64,000 nucleotides of DNA from Thermohalobaculum sp039821125 (GCA_039821125.1 JBCBOR010000005.1:62001-126000); one strand, 5' to 3'; shown: positions 17,594 through 25,449, counted from the stretch's first letter. Numbers and translations are program-made. The notes: generated from the sequence alone by a model not told the origin.

Positions 17594-18310
17594 TCAGGGC
17601 GCCGTGTCATCCTCGATCAGCAACTCGACCCGGTCGGCGCAGATCCAGGTGCGCGCAAACTCTATCGGAGTGCCGTTCGGCGTGACGTTCTGCGAAACGG
17701 TGCGCATCAGCGGTGCACCATCGGTCACTTGCAGATGGCGGGCGATCTCGGCCCGGGCCCGTTCAGCGGTCAACCGTGTCCAGGCGCGGCGGTAGTCCGC
17801 GATGTCGCAGGCGGCCAGCGCCTCGGTGATCGAGCCGGTTTCGCGGAAGGTCTGCGGGAAGGCGGCCAGTGGCTCCGCCGGGAAGAGCCCCCGGCTGTAC
17901 ATCGCCGGCACGGCATCAATCAGCGACACGGTCTCGGTCACATGAACCGGCGCACCCTTCGGGATGTTCAGCCGCGTTGCATCTTCCGCTGTCGCAGGCA
18001 GGGTTTCAAGCCGCAGGATCCGCCGCGTACCGATGTGTCCCGCCTCGCGCAGGTTCTGCGTGAACCGGGTACGCCGCCCAAGCCGATAGGCGATGGTCTG
18101 GCTTGTCACGAAGACGCCGGCACCGCGGCGCGCATGGACCAGACCGGCATCGCTGAGATCCGCCAGAGCCCGGCGCACCGTGTGCCGGTTGACCCCGAAG
18201 CGCGCGGCCAGATCCGCCTCGCTTGGCAGCTTGCTTGCCGGCGGATAACGGCCTTTGGCGATGTCGCCGGCCACGCTTTCGCGGATCTCCTGCCAGATCG
18301 GTGCACTCAC
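17594..18310 (-). CDS. phnF: GntR-family regulator PhnF
   Basis: This 238-residue HutC-type repressor has an N-terminal winged helix (about 1-70: LPSEADLAARFGVNRHTVRRAL) and a C-terminal UTRA ligand domain (about 90-235, including the GTPIEFARTWICADRVELLI block). The placement, divergent from phnG, identifies it as PhnF, expected to repress the phn genes. A perfect inverted repeat TTGTCTAT-N4-ATAGACAA in the 111-bp intergenic region is a good candidate for its operator. Confidence 0.9.
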   Translation of the reverse strand: MSAPIWQEIRESVAGDIAKGRYPPASKLPSEADLAARFGVNRHTVRRALADLSDAGLVHARRGAGVFVTSQTIAYRLGRRTRFTQNLREAGHIGTRRILRLETLPATAEDATRLNIPKGAPVHVTETVSLIDAVPAMYSRGLFPAEPLAAFPQTFRETGSITEALAACDIADYRRAWTRLTAERARAEIARHLQVTDGAPLMRTVSQNVTPNGTPIEFARTWICADRVELLIEDDTAP

Positions 18311-18329
18311 GGGGCGCTCCGGCTGGCCT

Positions 18330-18347
18330 GTGTCATCGAGACTTCAC
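18330..18347 (+). promoter_or_regulatory. Pho-box-like site upstream of phnG
   Basis: GTGTCAT (18330-18336) and ACTTCAC (18341-18347) lie 11 bp apart, the spacing of PhoB half-sites (consensus CTGTCAT, 4 bp, CTGT[CA]A[CT]). The first half is 6/7, the second only 4/7. It sits in the phnF-phnG intergenic region, where phosphate control would be expected. Confidence 0.4.
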
Positions 18348-18384
18348 ACATCGGGCTTTGACTCGCGCATCTGGATTTGTATAG

Positions 18385-18404
18385 TTGTCTATGAGTATAG
18401 ACAA
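18385..18404. promoter_or_regulatory. Candidate PhnF operator (perfect inverted repeat)
   Basis: TTGTCTAT (18385-18392) and ATAGACAA (18397-18404) form a perfect 8-bp inverted repeat around GAGT. GTCTA...TAGAC fits the operator style of HutC-type GntR repressors. A further half-site TTGTCTA (18414-18420) abuts the phnG start codon, where a bound repressor would also block ribosome access. Confidence 0.6.
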
Positions 18405-18421
18405 ATAAGAAAGTTGTCTAG

Positions 18422-18895
18422 ATGCCAGCTGATCCCGCTTCGAACCCCGCCGATGACCCGCTGATCCGCGCGCGCCAGGATTGGATGTCCGTGCTGGCCA
18501 AAGCCCCCGGAACGCGCCTTGCGGCGGTGATGGAGGCGCTCGGCCCGGAGCCTGCGCACAGCTGGCTGAGGGCGCCCGAGTTCGGCGCGGTCATGTCGCG
18601 GGGCCGGGCGGGTGCGACCGGCGCCCCGTTCAATCTGGGTGAGATCACGGTGACACGCTGCTCCCTCAGGCTCGAGGATGGCACGGTGGGCCACGCCTAT
18701 ATCGCCGGGCGAGATGCAGATCATGCGCGGCGTGCCGCACTCTGCGATGCGCTCCTTCAGGGCCCGCGGGCGGCCGAACTTCAGGCTACGGTCATTGCCC
18801 CGCTGCGCGCGGATCTTGCCCGCGCAGCGGCGGAGGCCGAAGCACGCGCCGACAAGACCCGGGTCGACTTCTTCACCATGGTCCGGGGAGAGTAA
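18422..18895 (+). CDS. phnG: C-P lyase complex subunit PhnG
   Basis: This 157-residue protein is homologous to PhnG, which forms the PhnGHIJ core that couples phosphonate to ATP ribose. Family blocks seen are RQDWMSVLAKAPGTRLAAVME, LRAPEFGAVMSRGRAGATGAPFNLGE and GHAYIAGRDADHARRAALCDALLQ. It starts directly after the repeated TTGTCTA sequence and has only a weak ribosome site. phnH starts 5 bp after its stop. Confidence 0.93.
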   Translation: MPADPASNPADDPLIRARQDWMSVLAKAPGTRLAAVMEALGPEPAHSWLRAPEFGAVMSRGRAGATGAPFNLGEITVTRCSLRLEDGTVGHAYIAGRDADHARRAALCDALLQGPRAAELQATVIAPLRADLARAAAEAEARADKTRVDFFTMVRGE

Positions 18896-18899
18896 CGCC

Positions 18900-19478
18900 A
18901 TGCACGCGACCCAGTCCGCTCAGGATCTTGCCCCGGGGTTTGCCCAGCCACCCCTCGATGCCGCCGCCTGTTTTCGCGCTGCCCTGCAAGCGATGGCGCG
19001 GCCCGGCACGGTACACAGCGCCGCGCCCGCCGGGGTGCCGTCGGGGCTCTCGCCCGCGGCATCTGCCCTTGCGCTGACCCTGCTCGATCACGAAACGCCG
19101 GTCTGGCTCGCGCCCTCCGTCGCGACGGAGACCGTACGGACCTGGCTTGCCTTTCACACTGGCGCACCTGTCACCCCGCGCCGCGAGGATGCAAACTTCG
19201 CGATCGGGCCTTGGGACGAGATGGCGCCGTTGGCCGAGTTTGCCGTGGGGACGCCTGAATATCCCGACCGCTCCGCAACCCTGATCGTCGAGGTTGCCGA
19301 TCTCGGTACGACGCACCGCCTGACAGGGCCGGGCATCGAAGACACCGCGCACCTGACGCATCCCGATCCCGCCTTCGCGCGCGCCAACGCGGCGCTGTTC
19401 CCGTGCGGTATCGATCTTTTCTTGACCGCGGGCGATCGGCTCGCGGCGATCCCACGCACAACACGGGTGGAGGGCTGA
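18900..19478 (+). CDS. phnH: C-P lyase complex subunit PhnH
   Basis: The 192-residue protein is close to the usual PhnH length. Recognisable blocks are FRAALQAMARPGTVH, ALTLLDHETPVWL, GTPEYPDRSATLIVEV and the C-terminal GIDLFLTAGDRLAAIPRTTRVE. PhnH is the dimeric scaffold subunit of the PhnGHIJ complex. The ATG at 18900 follows AGAGTAA of phnG. An in-frame upstream reading inside phnG is not supported. phnI follows after 3 bp. Confidence 0.93.
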   Translation: MHATQSAQDLAPGFAQPPLDAAACFRAALQAMARPGTVHSAAPAGVPSGLSPAASALALTLLDHETPVWLAPSVATETVRTWLAFHTGAPVTPRREDANFAIGPWDEMAPLAEFAVGTPEYPDRSATLIVEVADLGTTHRLTGPGIEDTAHLTHPDPAFARANAALFPCGIDLFLTAGDRLAAIPRTTRVEG

Positions 19479-19481
19479 GCG

Positions 19482-20594
19482 ATGTATGTTGCGGTCAAAG
19501 GCGGCGAACGCGCGATCGAACACGCCCATGACTGGCTGGGCGATATGCGCCGCGGCGCGCCGGACATCGCCGCGCTGACGCTGCCGCAGATCCGCGAGCA
19601 ACTCACGTTGGCCGTGGCGCGCGTGATGGCCGAGGGTTCGCTCTATGACCCCGACCTTGCGGCTCTGGCGATCAAGCAGGCCCGCGGCGATCTGATCGAG
19701 GCGATCTTCCTGATCCGCGCCTATCGCACGACCTTACCGCGGTTCGGCGCGACCCGGCCCATCGACACTGGCGCCATGCGCTGCATCCGCCGGATCTCGG
19801 CCACCTACAAGGATGCGCCGGGCGGACAGGTGCTTGGCCCCACCTTCGACTATACGCACCGGTTGCTGGATTTCGCGCTGGCGGCGGAACAAGGCGAAGA
19901 GGCGCGCGCACCAGAGGCACAAGCAGGCGAGGCGCCTGCCGATCCGCCCGCGAGCAAACCCCATATCACCGAGTTCCTGAATCAGGAGGGCCTGATCCAG
20001 ACGGAGCCGCCGACCGAGGAGGTCCCGCCGGACCTGACGCGGGAGCCACTTGAGATACCGGCTGCCCGTCCGCTCCGTCTGCAATCGCTGACCCGCGGGG
20101 ACGAGGGCTTCGTGCTGGGCATGGCCTATTCGACCCAGCGCGGCTATGGCCGCAACCACCCGTTCGTGGGCGAGTTGCGAATCGGAATGGTGGCTGTCGA
20201 GTTCGATATTCCCGAGCTGGGTTTCGCGGTGGAGATCGCCGAGATTCAGGTGACCGAATGCGAGACGGTAAACCAGTTCACCGGATCAAAAACCGAACCG
20301 CCGCAATTCACTCGGGGCTACGGGCTGGTGTTCGGCCAGTCCGAACGCAAAGCGATCTCGATGGCCTTGGTCGACCGGGCGCTCCGGTGGGAGGAACTCG
20401 GCGAGGACTTCACCGGTGCGCCGGCGCAGGACCAGGAATTCGTCCTCTACCACGCCGACAACATCCAGGCGACCGGCTTTGTCGAACATATCAAGCTTCC
20501 GCATTACGTCGACTTCCAGTCCGAGCTTGAGCTGATCCGCAAGATCCGCCGCGACGCGTTCGAGGCGCGGGCTGCACAGGAGGCCGCGGAATGA
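19482..20594 (+). CDS. phnI: C-P lyase complex subunit PhnI (nucleosidase subunit)
   Basis: The 370-residue PhnI starts with MYVAVKGGERAIEHAHDWL and includes FLIRAYRTTLPRFGATRPID, LGMAYSTQRGYGRNHPFVGE and the C-terminal YHADNIQATGFVEHIKLPHY. In E. coli PhnI swaps adenine of ATP for phosphonate together with PhnG/H/L. It is slightly longer than the E. coli protein because of an Ala/Glu-rich insert near 145-165. Unlike most phn operons, phnJ does not follow directly: 1.5 kb with three other genes intervenes. Confidence 0.95.
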   Translation: MYVAVKGGERAIEHAHDWLGDMRRGAPDIAALTLPQIREQLTLAVARVMAEGSLYDPDLAALAIKQARGDLIEAIFLIRAYRTTLPRFGATRPIDTGAMRCIRRISATYKDAPGGQVLGPTFDYTHRLLDFALAAEQGEEARAPEAQAGEAPADPPASKPHITEFLNQEGLIQTEPPTEEVPPDLTREPLEIPAARPLRLQSLTRGDEGFVLGMAYSTQRGYGRNHPFVGELRIGMVAVEFDIPELGFAVEIAEIQVTECETVNQFTGSKTEPPQFTRGYGLVFGQSERKAISMALVDRALRWEELGEDFTGAPAQDQEFVLYHADNIQATGFVEHIKLPHYVDFQSELELIRKIRRDAFEARAAQEAAE

Positions 20595-20797
20595 CGGGAC
20601 GGTGCCACGATCAGGCGCCGTGTGGTCTGACCGGGCCGAAAGGCCGGAACCAGCACTCCGCTCGTCACATCGGATTCTACCGCGCTCATGGTCACCCCAA
20701 CACCAAACAGGCCCGTTCTCGGCGCGCCGCTATGGCACGCCTATGGTGACCGTCGGGTTAACGGGGCGATTCTGCAAGCTTCACGTGACGCGAAATG

Positions 20798-20815
20798 CTG
20801 TCATAAAAATGTTGC
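20798..20815. promoter_or_regulatory. Strong Pho-box-like site downstream of phnI
   Basis: A perfect half-site CTGTCAT (20798-20804), an AAAA linker and ATGTTGC (20809-20815, 4/7) match the PhoB box layout better at the first half than any other site here. It lies in the 232-bp gap after phnI, ahead of an oppositely oriented small gene, so its target is unclear. The rest of this gap holds no gene I can support. Confidence 0.5.
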
Positions 20816-20826
20816 AGTGCAGTGCG

Positions 20827-21045
20827 CTAGCACCCGCCGCCGCCGCCGTCGCCGCCTGCCGAGCCGCCGCTGCTGTAGTCGCCGCCGGTTGGTCCGGCAA
20901 GGTAGCCGGCGGAGGCGTGCGTGGCATGGGTGCGGCCACCCGAACGGGGCTTTCTGGCATTGCCGACTTTCAGCGACAGGATCCAGACCAGCAACGCCAG
21001 CATCAGCAATCCGCCGATGCAAAGAAACACGATGTAGGCCGTCAT
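20827..21045 (-). CDS. Small single-pass membrane protein with Gly-rich tail
   Basis: This 72-residue protein starts at ATG 21045, preceded at ideal spacing by AAAGGAGG; an earlier ATG places that ribosome site inside the frame and is rejected. It has one N-terminal membrane segment (IVFLCIGGLLMLALLVWILSL), a basic stretch, and a Gly/Ser-rich tail ending in a single cysteine. I do not recognise the family. It lies on the opposite strand inside the phn locus, between phnI and the HAD gene. Confidence 0.55.
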   Translation of the reverse strand: MTAYIVFLCIGGLLMLALLVWILSLKVGNARKPRSGGRTHATHASAGYLAGPTGGDYSSGGSAGGDGGGGGC

Positions 21046-21149
21046 GGGGTCGTCCTCCTTTGTCATGAGGCCCTAAAGTCTAAATTGGAATTCAATTTGA
21101 AGCAAATAGGTCATCCAGCCGTGGTGATGAGCGGGATCAAGGTGCGTCC

Positions 21150-21749
21150 ATGACAACCCTCGTCTTTGATGTCGGCAACGTGCTGCTGCGATGGGATGCC
21201 CGGCTTGTGCTGGCGGATGTACTGCCCGAGGCGGAGATTGATCCGTGTCTTGAGGAGATTGGTTTTGCCGCCTGGAATCTGGAACAGGATCGCGGTCGCA
21301 GTTGGGACGAAGGCGTGGCTTTGGCCAGTGCCGCCCATCCCCGGCATGCCGGTCTGATCGAGCGGTTCCACACGCACTGGCATCTCTCGGTTCCCGGTAC
21401 GATCGCGGGCACGGTCGAGATCCTGCGGCGCGCCCATGGGGCAGGTCAGCCGGTCTATGCGATCACGAATTTTTCGGCAGAGAAGTGGGCCGAATGTCAG
21501 GCGCGGTTCGATTTTCTGACGTTGTTCGCGGACGCGGTCGTCTCCGGGCAAGAGCGGTTGCTGAAACCGGACCCGACGATCTATCGCGTTTTGCTCGACC
21601 GAAACGGTCTCGATGCAAAGGACTACTTGTTCATCGACGACTCGCCCAGGAACGTCGATGCGGCGCGGGCGCTCGGGATGCAGGCTGTGCAGTTCACAGA
21701 TGCCGATGCGCTGGCTCAAGAGCTGGATCGGCGAGGGCTTCTGCCGTGA
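21150..21749 (+). CDS. HAD-superfamily hydrolase (YihX-like)
   Basis: This 199-residue HAD-IA phosphatase-like enzyme has a nucleophile Asp D7 in LVFDVGNVLLRWD (DxG as in the YihX group rather than DxD), motif II in YAITNFS, motif III Lys in LLKPDPTIY and motif IV in FIDDSPRNVDAA. It probably dephosphorylates a small sugar phosphate, but its substrate is unknown. It is inserted on the plus strand between phnI and phnJ, about 330 bp before phnJ. A role in phosphonate catabolism is possible by location only. Confidence 0.85.
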   Translation: MTTLVFDVGNVLLRWDARLVLADVLPEAEIDPCLEEIGFAAWNLEQDRGRSWDEGVALASAAHPRHAGLIERFHTHWHLSVPGTIAGTVEILRRAHGAGQPVYAITNFSAEKWAECQARFDFLTLFADAVVSGQERLLKPDPTIYRVLLDRNGLDAKDYLFIDDSPRNVDAARALGMQAVQFTDADALAQELDRRGLLP

Positions 21750-21856
21750 CCGTCTCGCTCTCCGTCTTGACCCCCCGGTCCGCGAAAAACAACCGCGGCG
21801 CGAATTCCGCTGCCCGTCGTCGCTGGTGCGACCGACGCGGTGAGGGGCTGCCGCGC

Positions 21857-22000
21857 TCAGGCGGCGGTCGATGCTTCCGGCATCAGGTCCGTTGCAGCGT
21901 TTATGCGATTTGCAACTGCACGGTCACGCCGTTCCAGAACGACGATGCCCGCCACCAGAACTGCAGCAATCGTCAGCGAAATGATCAGGCCAAGTGCCAT
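21857..22000 (-). CDS. Tiny membrane protein, 47 residues
   Basis: ATG 22000 is preceded by AAGGGG at good spacing. The protein is a hydrophobic helix (LGLIISLTIAAVLVAGIVVL) followed by a charged, Ala-rich tail. A longer frame starting at 22048 is less likely. It is a typical small single-pass protein of unknown role, on the minus strand just upstream of phnJ. With only length, ribosome site and hydrophobicity as evidence, it remains tentative. Confidence 0.45.
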   Translation of the reverse strand: MALGLIISLTIAAVLVAGIVVLERRDRAVANRINAATDLMPEASTAA

Positions 22001-22083
22001 GGTCGAACCCCTTGTTTCCGAACTCACACCAGCCAAACTAAGGAACATTGGGGCAATCTCATGACAGGATTTGAGGCGACCTC

Positions 22084-22968
22084 ATGACCGTTGCATATAA
22101 CTTCGCATATTTGGACGAACAGACGAAACGCATGGTCCGACGGGCCCTGCTGAAGGCCGTGGCCGTCCCAGGATACCAAGTGCCTTTTGCATCTCGCGAA
22201 ATGCCCATGCCGTATGGGTGGGGTACCGGCGGGGTCCAGGTGACGGCAGCCTGCCTGACGCCCGAGGACACGCTGAAGGTGATCGACCAGGGCGCGGATG
22301 ACACGACGAACGCGGTCTCGATCCGGAAATTCTTCCAGAGGACCGCCGATGTCGCCGTGACCGAGGAGACGGCAGAGGCGACGATCATCCAGACACGCCA
22401 CCGCATCCCCGAGCGCGATCTGACCGAAGATCAGATCCTCGTCTACCAGGTGCCGATCCCGGAACCGCTGCGCTTTCTCGAACCGCGCGAGACCGAAACC
22501 CGGAAGATGCACGCGCTCGAAGAGTACGGGCTGATGCACGTCAAGCTCTACGAGGATATCTCGCAGCACGGCCACATCGCCACCGCGTATGCCTATCCGG
22601 TGAAGGTCGAGGGACGCTATGTCATGGACCCCTCGCCGATCCCGAAATTCGACAACCCGAAGATGGAGAGCGCGGCGCTGCAGTTGTTCGGCGCCGGGCG
22701 CGAGCAGCGGATCTACGCGATCCCGCCCTATACCGAGGTCGTCAGCCTCGATTTCGAAGACTACCCGTTCGAAGCGATGCGGGCGCCGCAGGCCTGTGCG
22801 CTCTGCGGGGCCGAAGACAGCTACCTCGATGAGGTCATCGTCGATGACGATGGCGGGCGGATGTTCGTCTGCTCGGACACCGACTATTGCCGCGAGCGCC
22901 GCGCCGCGGGCCATGTCGGCAAACAGGGCATGCCGGTCGCTGCCCCTTTCGCCGCGGGGGCTGCATGA
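22084..22968 (+). CDS. phnJ: Carbon-phosphorus lyase PhnJ (radical SAM)
   Basis: The 294-residue PhnJ cleaves the C-P bond of 5-phosphoribosyl 1-phosphonate, giving the alkane and 5-phosphoribosyl 1,2-cyclic phosphate. Four cysteines C238, C241, C263 and C269 (CxxCx21Cx5C) match the spacing of E. coli C241/C244/C266/C272, which hold the [4Fe-4S] cluster and the catalytic thiol. G30 in VPGYQVPF corresponds to the glycyl radical site, and PMPYGWGTGG is conserved. A possible 8-codon leader frame (22061-22087) ends in ATGA overlap with its start. It is overlapped at its end by the GNAT gene. Confidence 0.97.
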   Translation: MTVAYNFAYLDEQTKRMVRRALLKAVAVPGYQVPFASREMPMPYGWGTGGVQVTAACLTPEDTLKVIDQGADDTTNAVSIRKFFQRTADVAVTEETAEATIIQTRHRIPERDLTEDQILVYQVPIPEPLRFLEPRETETRKMHALEEYGLMHVKLYEDISQHGHIATAYAYPVKVEGRYVMDPSPIPKFDNPKMESAALQLFGAGREQRIYAIPPYTEVVSLDFEDYPFEAMRAPQACALCGAEDSYLDEVIVDDDGGRMFVCSDTDYCRERRAAGHVGKQGMPVAAPFAAGAA

Positions 22969-23495
22969 CAGGGTTCACATTGCGAGCGCCGCGTGATGGC
23001 GATGGCGCCGACATTGCCGACCTCTACAATCAGCCGAAGGTGATTGACGGCACGTTGCGGATGCCGTTCACGCCGGAGACAGGTCTCGACGACTGGCTCT
23101 CGGGCACCAACGCGACCCGCCGGTTCGTCATCGCCGAGGGTGAGGGCCGCGCCGTAGGGTTCATCCGTTTGCTGCGACACGAGGGGCGGATGAGCCATGT
23201 CGGCGATCTCTTTCTCGCGGTGCATGACAACTGGCATGGCCGGGGCATCGGGCGGGCTCTCATGAAGGCCGCCCTCGACGTGGCCGATAACTGGATGGGC
23301 CTTGTGCGCCTGCAACTCGAAGTCTTCACCGGCAATGCGGCGGCGATCCGGCTCTACGAGAGCCTGGGCTTTCAAACCGAGGGGCGCGCGCGGGCCGGTA
23401 CGATTTGCAACGGCGAGTTCGTCGACCATTTCTACATGGCGCGCCTCGCGCCGCCGCTGGTTCGCAGCGCAGCCGATCAGGAGGAAAATCCATGA
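22965..23495 (+). CDS. GNAT-family N-acetyltransferase within phn locus
   Basis: This 176-residue acetyltransferase is coupled to phnJ by ATGA. The acetyl-CoA site is HDNWHGRGIGRALMKAALDVAD (Q/RxxGxG/A type) and the C-terminal FTGNAAAIRLYESLGFQTEGR is a classical GNAT motif B. PhnO in other operons is also a GNAT enzyme acting on aminoalkylphosphonates; whether this one is equivalent cannot be told from sequence. It may instead acetylate another amine. The NIPSNAP gene overlaps its end by 4 bp. Confidence 0.88.
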   Translation: MTGFTLRAPRDGDGADIADLYNQPKVIDGTLRMPFTPETGLDDWLSGTNATRRFVIAEGEGRAVGFIRLLRHEGRMSHVGDLFLAVHDNWHGRGIGRALMKAALDVADNWMGLVRLQLEVFTGNAAAIRLYESLGFQTEGRARAGTICNGEFVDHFYMARLAPPLVRSAADQEENP

Positions 23496-23830
23496 TCAAC
23501 CAGCTCCGCATCTACGAGATCCCGACCGACAATCTTGGCCCGTTCCACGACCGCTTCCGCGATCAGGCGCAGCCAATCTTCGCGCGCCACGGGTTTCGCA
23601 TCCTCGCCATGTGGGACAGCACCCGCGACGGCAAGACCTTCTTCATCTACCTGCTCGCCTGGCGGGACGAGGCCGAGATGAAAGCCGCGTGGGAGGCCTT
23701 TATGGCCGATGAGGAATGGGCCGAGATCAAACGCGTCACCGGTGCGAAACATGGCACCATGGTCAACGGGATCGAGGACCATGTGTTGACGCCAACCTCC
23801 TATTCGGCCGCCATCACAGGTGAGCCATGA
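23492..23830 (+). CDS. NIPSNAP family protein within phn locus
   Basis: The 112-residue protein is a single ferredoxin-like NIPSNAP domain: INQLRIYEIPTDNLGPFHDRF, FRILAMWDSTRDGKTFFIYLLAWRDEAEMKAAW and MVNGIEDHVLTPTSYS. AGGAGG stands 7 bp ahead of the ATG, inside the end of the GNAT gene. The fold often occurs in dimeric monooxygenase-like or carrier proteins, but catalytic function is not established. It is embedded between phnJ and phnK, so it is presumably co-expressed with the C-P lyase. Confidence 0.82.
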   Translation: MINQLRIYEIPTDNLGPFHDRFRDQAQPIFARHGFRILAMWDSTRDGKTFFIYLLAWRDEAEMKAAWEAFMADEEWAEIKRVTGAKHGTMVNGIEDHVLTPTSYSAAITGEP

Positions 23831-23861
23831 CACTGCACCCGGGACATCATGGGAGGTTCGC

Positions 23862-24632
23862 ATGACCCCACTTCTCGACGTTCGCGATCTCTCCAAATCC
23901 TATGGCGGCCGGATCGGCTGTGCCGATGTCGCGTTCGAGCTTTGGCCGGGTGAGGTCCTTGGCATTGTCGGCGAGTCCGGGTCCGGCAAGTCGACATTGC
24001 TCAACTGCCTTGCCGGGCATCTCGCGCCGGATACCGGCGAAGTGATCTTCGACACGCGGGTCGATGGCCCGCGCGACACCCTGACCATGTCCGAGCCCGA
24101 GCGGCGCATGCTCGGTCGCACCGACTGGGCCTTCGTGCATCAGAACCCGCGCGATGGGCTTCGCATGGGCGTCTCCGCCGGTGGCAATGTCGGCGAGCGC
24201 CTGATGGCGGTTGGCCATCGCCACTATGGCCAGATCCGCGGCGCTGCCCTCGACTGGCTCGACAAGGTCGAGATTGCCGATGACCGGATCGACGATCGGC
24301 CTTCCGCCTTTTCCGGCGGCATGCAGCAGCGCCTCCAGATCGCGCGCAACCTGGTGACGGGGCCGCGCCTCGTCTTCATGGACGAGCCGACCGGCGGGCT
24401 CGATGTCTCCGTCCAGGCGCGGTTGCTGGACCTGCTGCGCAGTCTGGTCCGGCAACTCGGCCTCTCCGCCATCATCGTCACCCACGACCTGGCCGTGGTC
24501 CGCCTGCTGGCCGACAGGCTGATGGTGATGAAGGACGGACATGTCGTCGAGACCGGTTTGACAGACCAGGTGCTCGACGATCCGCAGCACGGATATACCC
24601 AGCTTTTGGTAAATTCGGTCTTAAGGGTGTGA
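23862..24632 (+). CDS. phnK: C-P lyase ABC-type ATPase PhnK
   Basis: The 256-residue ABC ATPase has Walker A GESGSGKS, signature FSGGMQQRLQIARN, Walker B LVFMDEP and H-switch VTHD. It resembles PhnK and oligopeptide-type ATPases but has no permease partner. PhnK binds the PhnJ subunit and drives opening of the C-P lyase core. The ATG at 23862 has GGGAGG in front; an earlier in-frame ATG at 23820 falls inside the NIPSNAP gene. Confidence 0.93.
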   Translation: MTPLLDVRDLSKSYGGRIGCADVAFELWPGEVLGIVGESGSGKSTLLNCLAGHLAPDTGEVIFDTRVDGPRDTLTMSEPERRMLGRTDWAFVHQNPRDGLRMGVSAGGNVGERLMAVGHRHYGQIRGAALDWLDKVEIADDRIDDRPSAFSGGMQQRLQIARNLVTGPRLVFMDEPTGGLDVSVQARLLDLLRSLVRQLGLSAIIVTHDLAVVRLLADRLMVMKDGHVVETGLTDQVLDDPQHGYTQLLVNSVLRV

Positions 24633-24654
24633 GCACTGCGATGCCCGACATTCT

Positions 24655-24731
24655 GTCCATACACCTGCCATACGCGGGCGGGACGCCTGCCATACGCCTG
24701 CTGTACAGGTGCCATACGCCTGCCATACGGG
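24655..24731 (+). repeat. 11-bp tandem repeat array between phnK and phnL
   Basis: Seven consecutive 11-bp units begin at 24655, 24666, 24677, 24688, 24699, 24710 and 24721, with consensus TGCCATACGCC. Units at 24666, 24688, 24710 and 24721 match nine bases exactly (TGCCATACG); those at 24677 and 24699 are degenerate. The array fills most of the 133-bp gap. The unit is not a multiple of three and is about one helical turn, pointing to a DNA- or RNA-level role rather than coding. Confidence 0.75.
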
Positions 24732-24765
24732 GGTTATCCCAGCCCCGATCACCGGAGCCATGCGC

Positions 24766-25449
24766 ATGATTTCCATCGAAAACGTCGCCAAAACCTTCAG
24801 ACTTCACCAGCAGGGCGGAGCGGTGATCCCGGTTCTGGACGGCGCGTCACTGACCGTGGCTCCGGGTGAGTGCGTGGCCCTGACTGGCGCGTCCGGTTCG
24901 GGCAAGTCTACGCTTATGCGTATGATTTATGGGAACTATTTGACGGCGCGCGGGTCGATCCAGATCGGCGATGTGGACGTTGTCACCGCCTCGCCGCGGG
25001 AGATCATGGTGCTCCGGCGCGAGGTGCTGGGCTATGTCTCGCAGTTCCTTCGGGTCGTGCCGCGGGTGCCCACCGTCGATGTCGTGGCCGAGCCCTTGCT
25101 GGCACTTGGCGCGGACCCCGAAGAGGCCGCCGAGAAAGCGCGTAACCTTCTGAAAAGGCTACGAATTCCCGAGGCTTTGCGGCCCCTCTCTCCGCTGACG
25201 TTTTCGGGTGGAGAGCAGCAGCGGGTCAACATCGCGCGGGGCTTCATCCATCCCTATCCGGCTCTGCTGCTGGACGAGCCAACCGCCTCGCTCGATGCGG
25301 AAAATCGCGAGACCGTGCTGACGCTGATCGAGGAGGCGAAGGACAGAGGCGCTGCGATTATCGGGATATTTCATGACGTTAAAGCGCGCGAACGGGTCTG
25401 CGACCGGGAGATCGACGTCTCGCAATACACCCCCAAGGCCGCAGCGTGA
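24766..25449 (+). CDS. phnL: C-P lyase ABC-type ATPase PhnL
   Basis: With 227 residues from ATG 24766 it equals the usual PhnL length; GGAG lies 8 bp ahead, making this start better than ATG 24760. Walker A is TGASGSGKSTLMRMIYGNY, the signature FSGGEQQRVNIARGF, and Walker B LLLDEPTASLD. PhnL is needed with PhnG/H/I for the nucleophilic exchange step in E. coli. The gene follows the 11-bp repeat array and overlaps phnN by GTGA. Confidence 0.93.
   Translation: MISIENVAKTFRLHQQGGAVIPVLDGASLTVAPGECVALTGASGSGKSTLMRMIYGNYLTARGSIQIGDVDVVTASPREIMVLRREVLGYVSQFLRVVPRVPTVDVVAEPLLALGADPEEAAEKARNLLKRLRIPEALRPLSPLTFSGGEQQRVNIARGFIHPYPALLLDEPTASLDAENRETVLTLIEEAKDRGAAIIGIFHDVKARERVCDREIDVSQYTPKAAA

Noticed and set aside
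24655..24731. 11-bp repeats considered as a CRISPR array
   Set aside because: Units are contiguous and too short, without spacers; no cas genes nearby.
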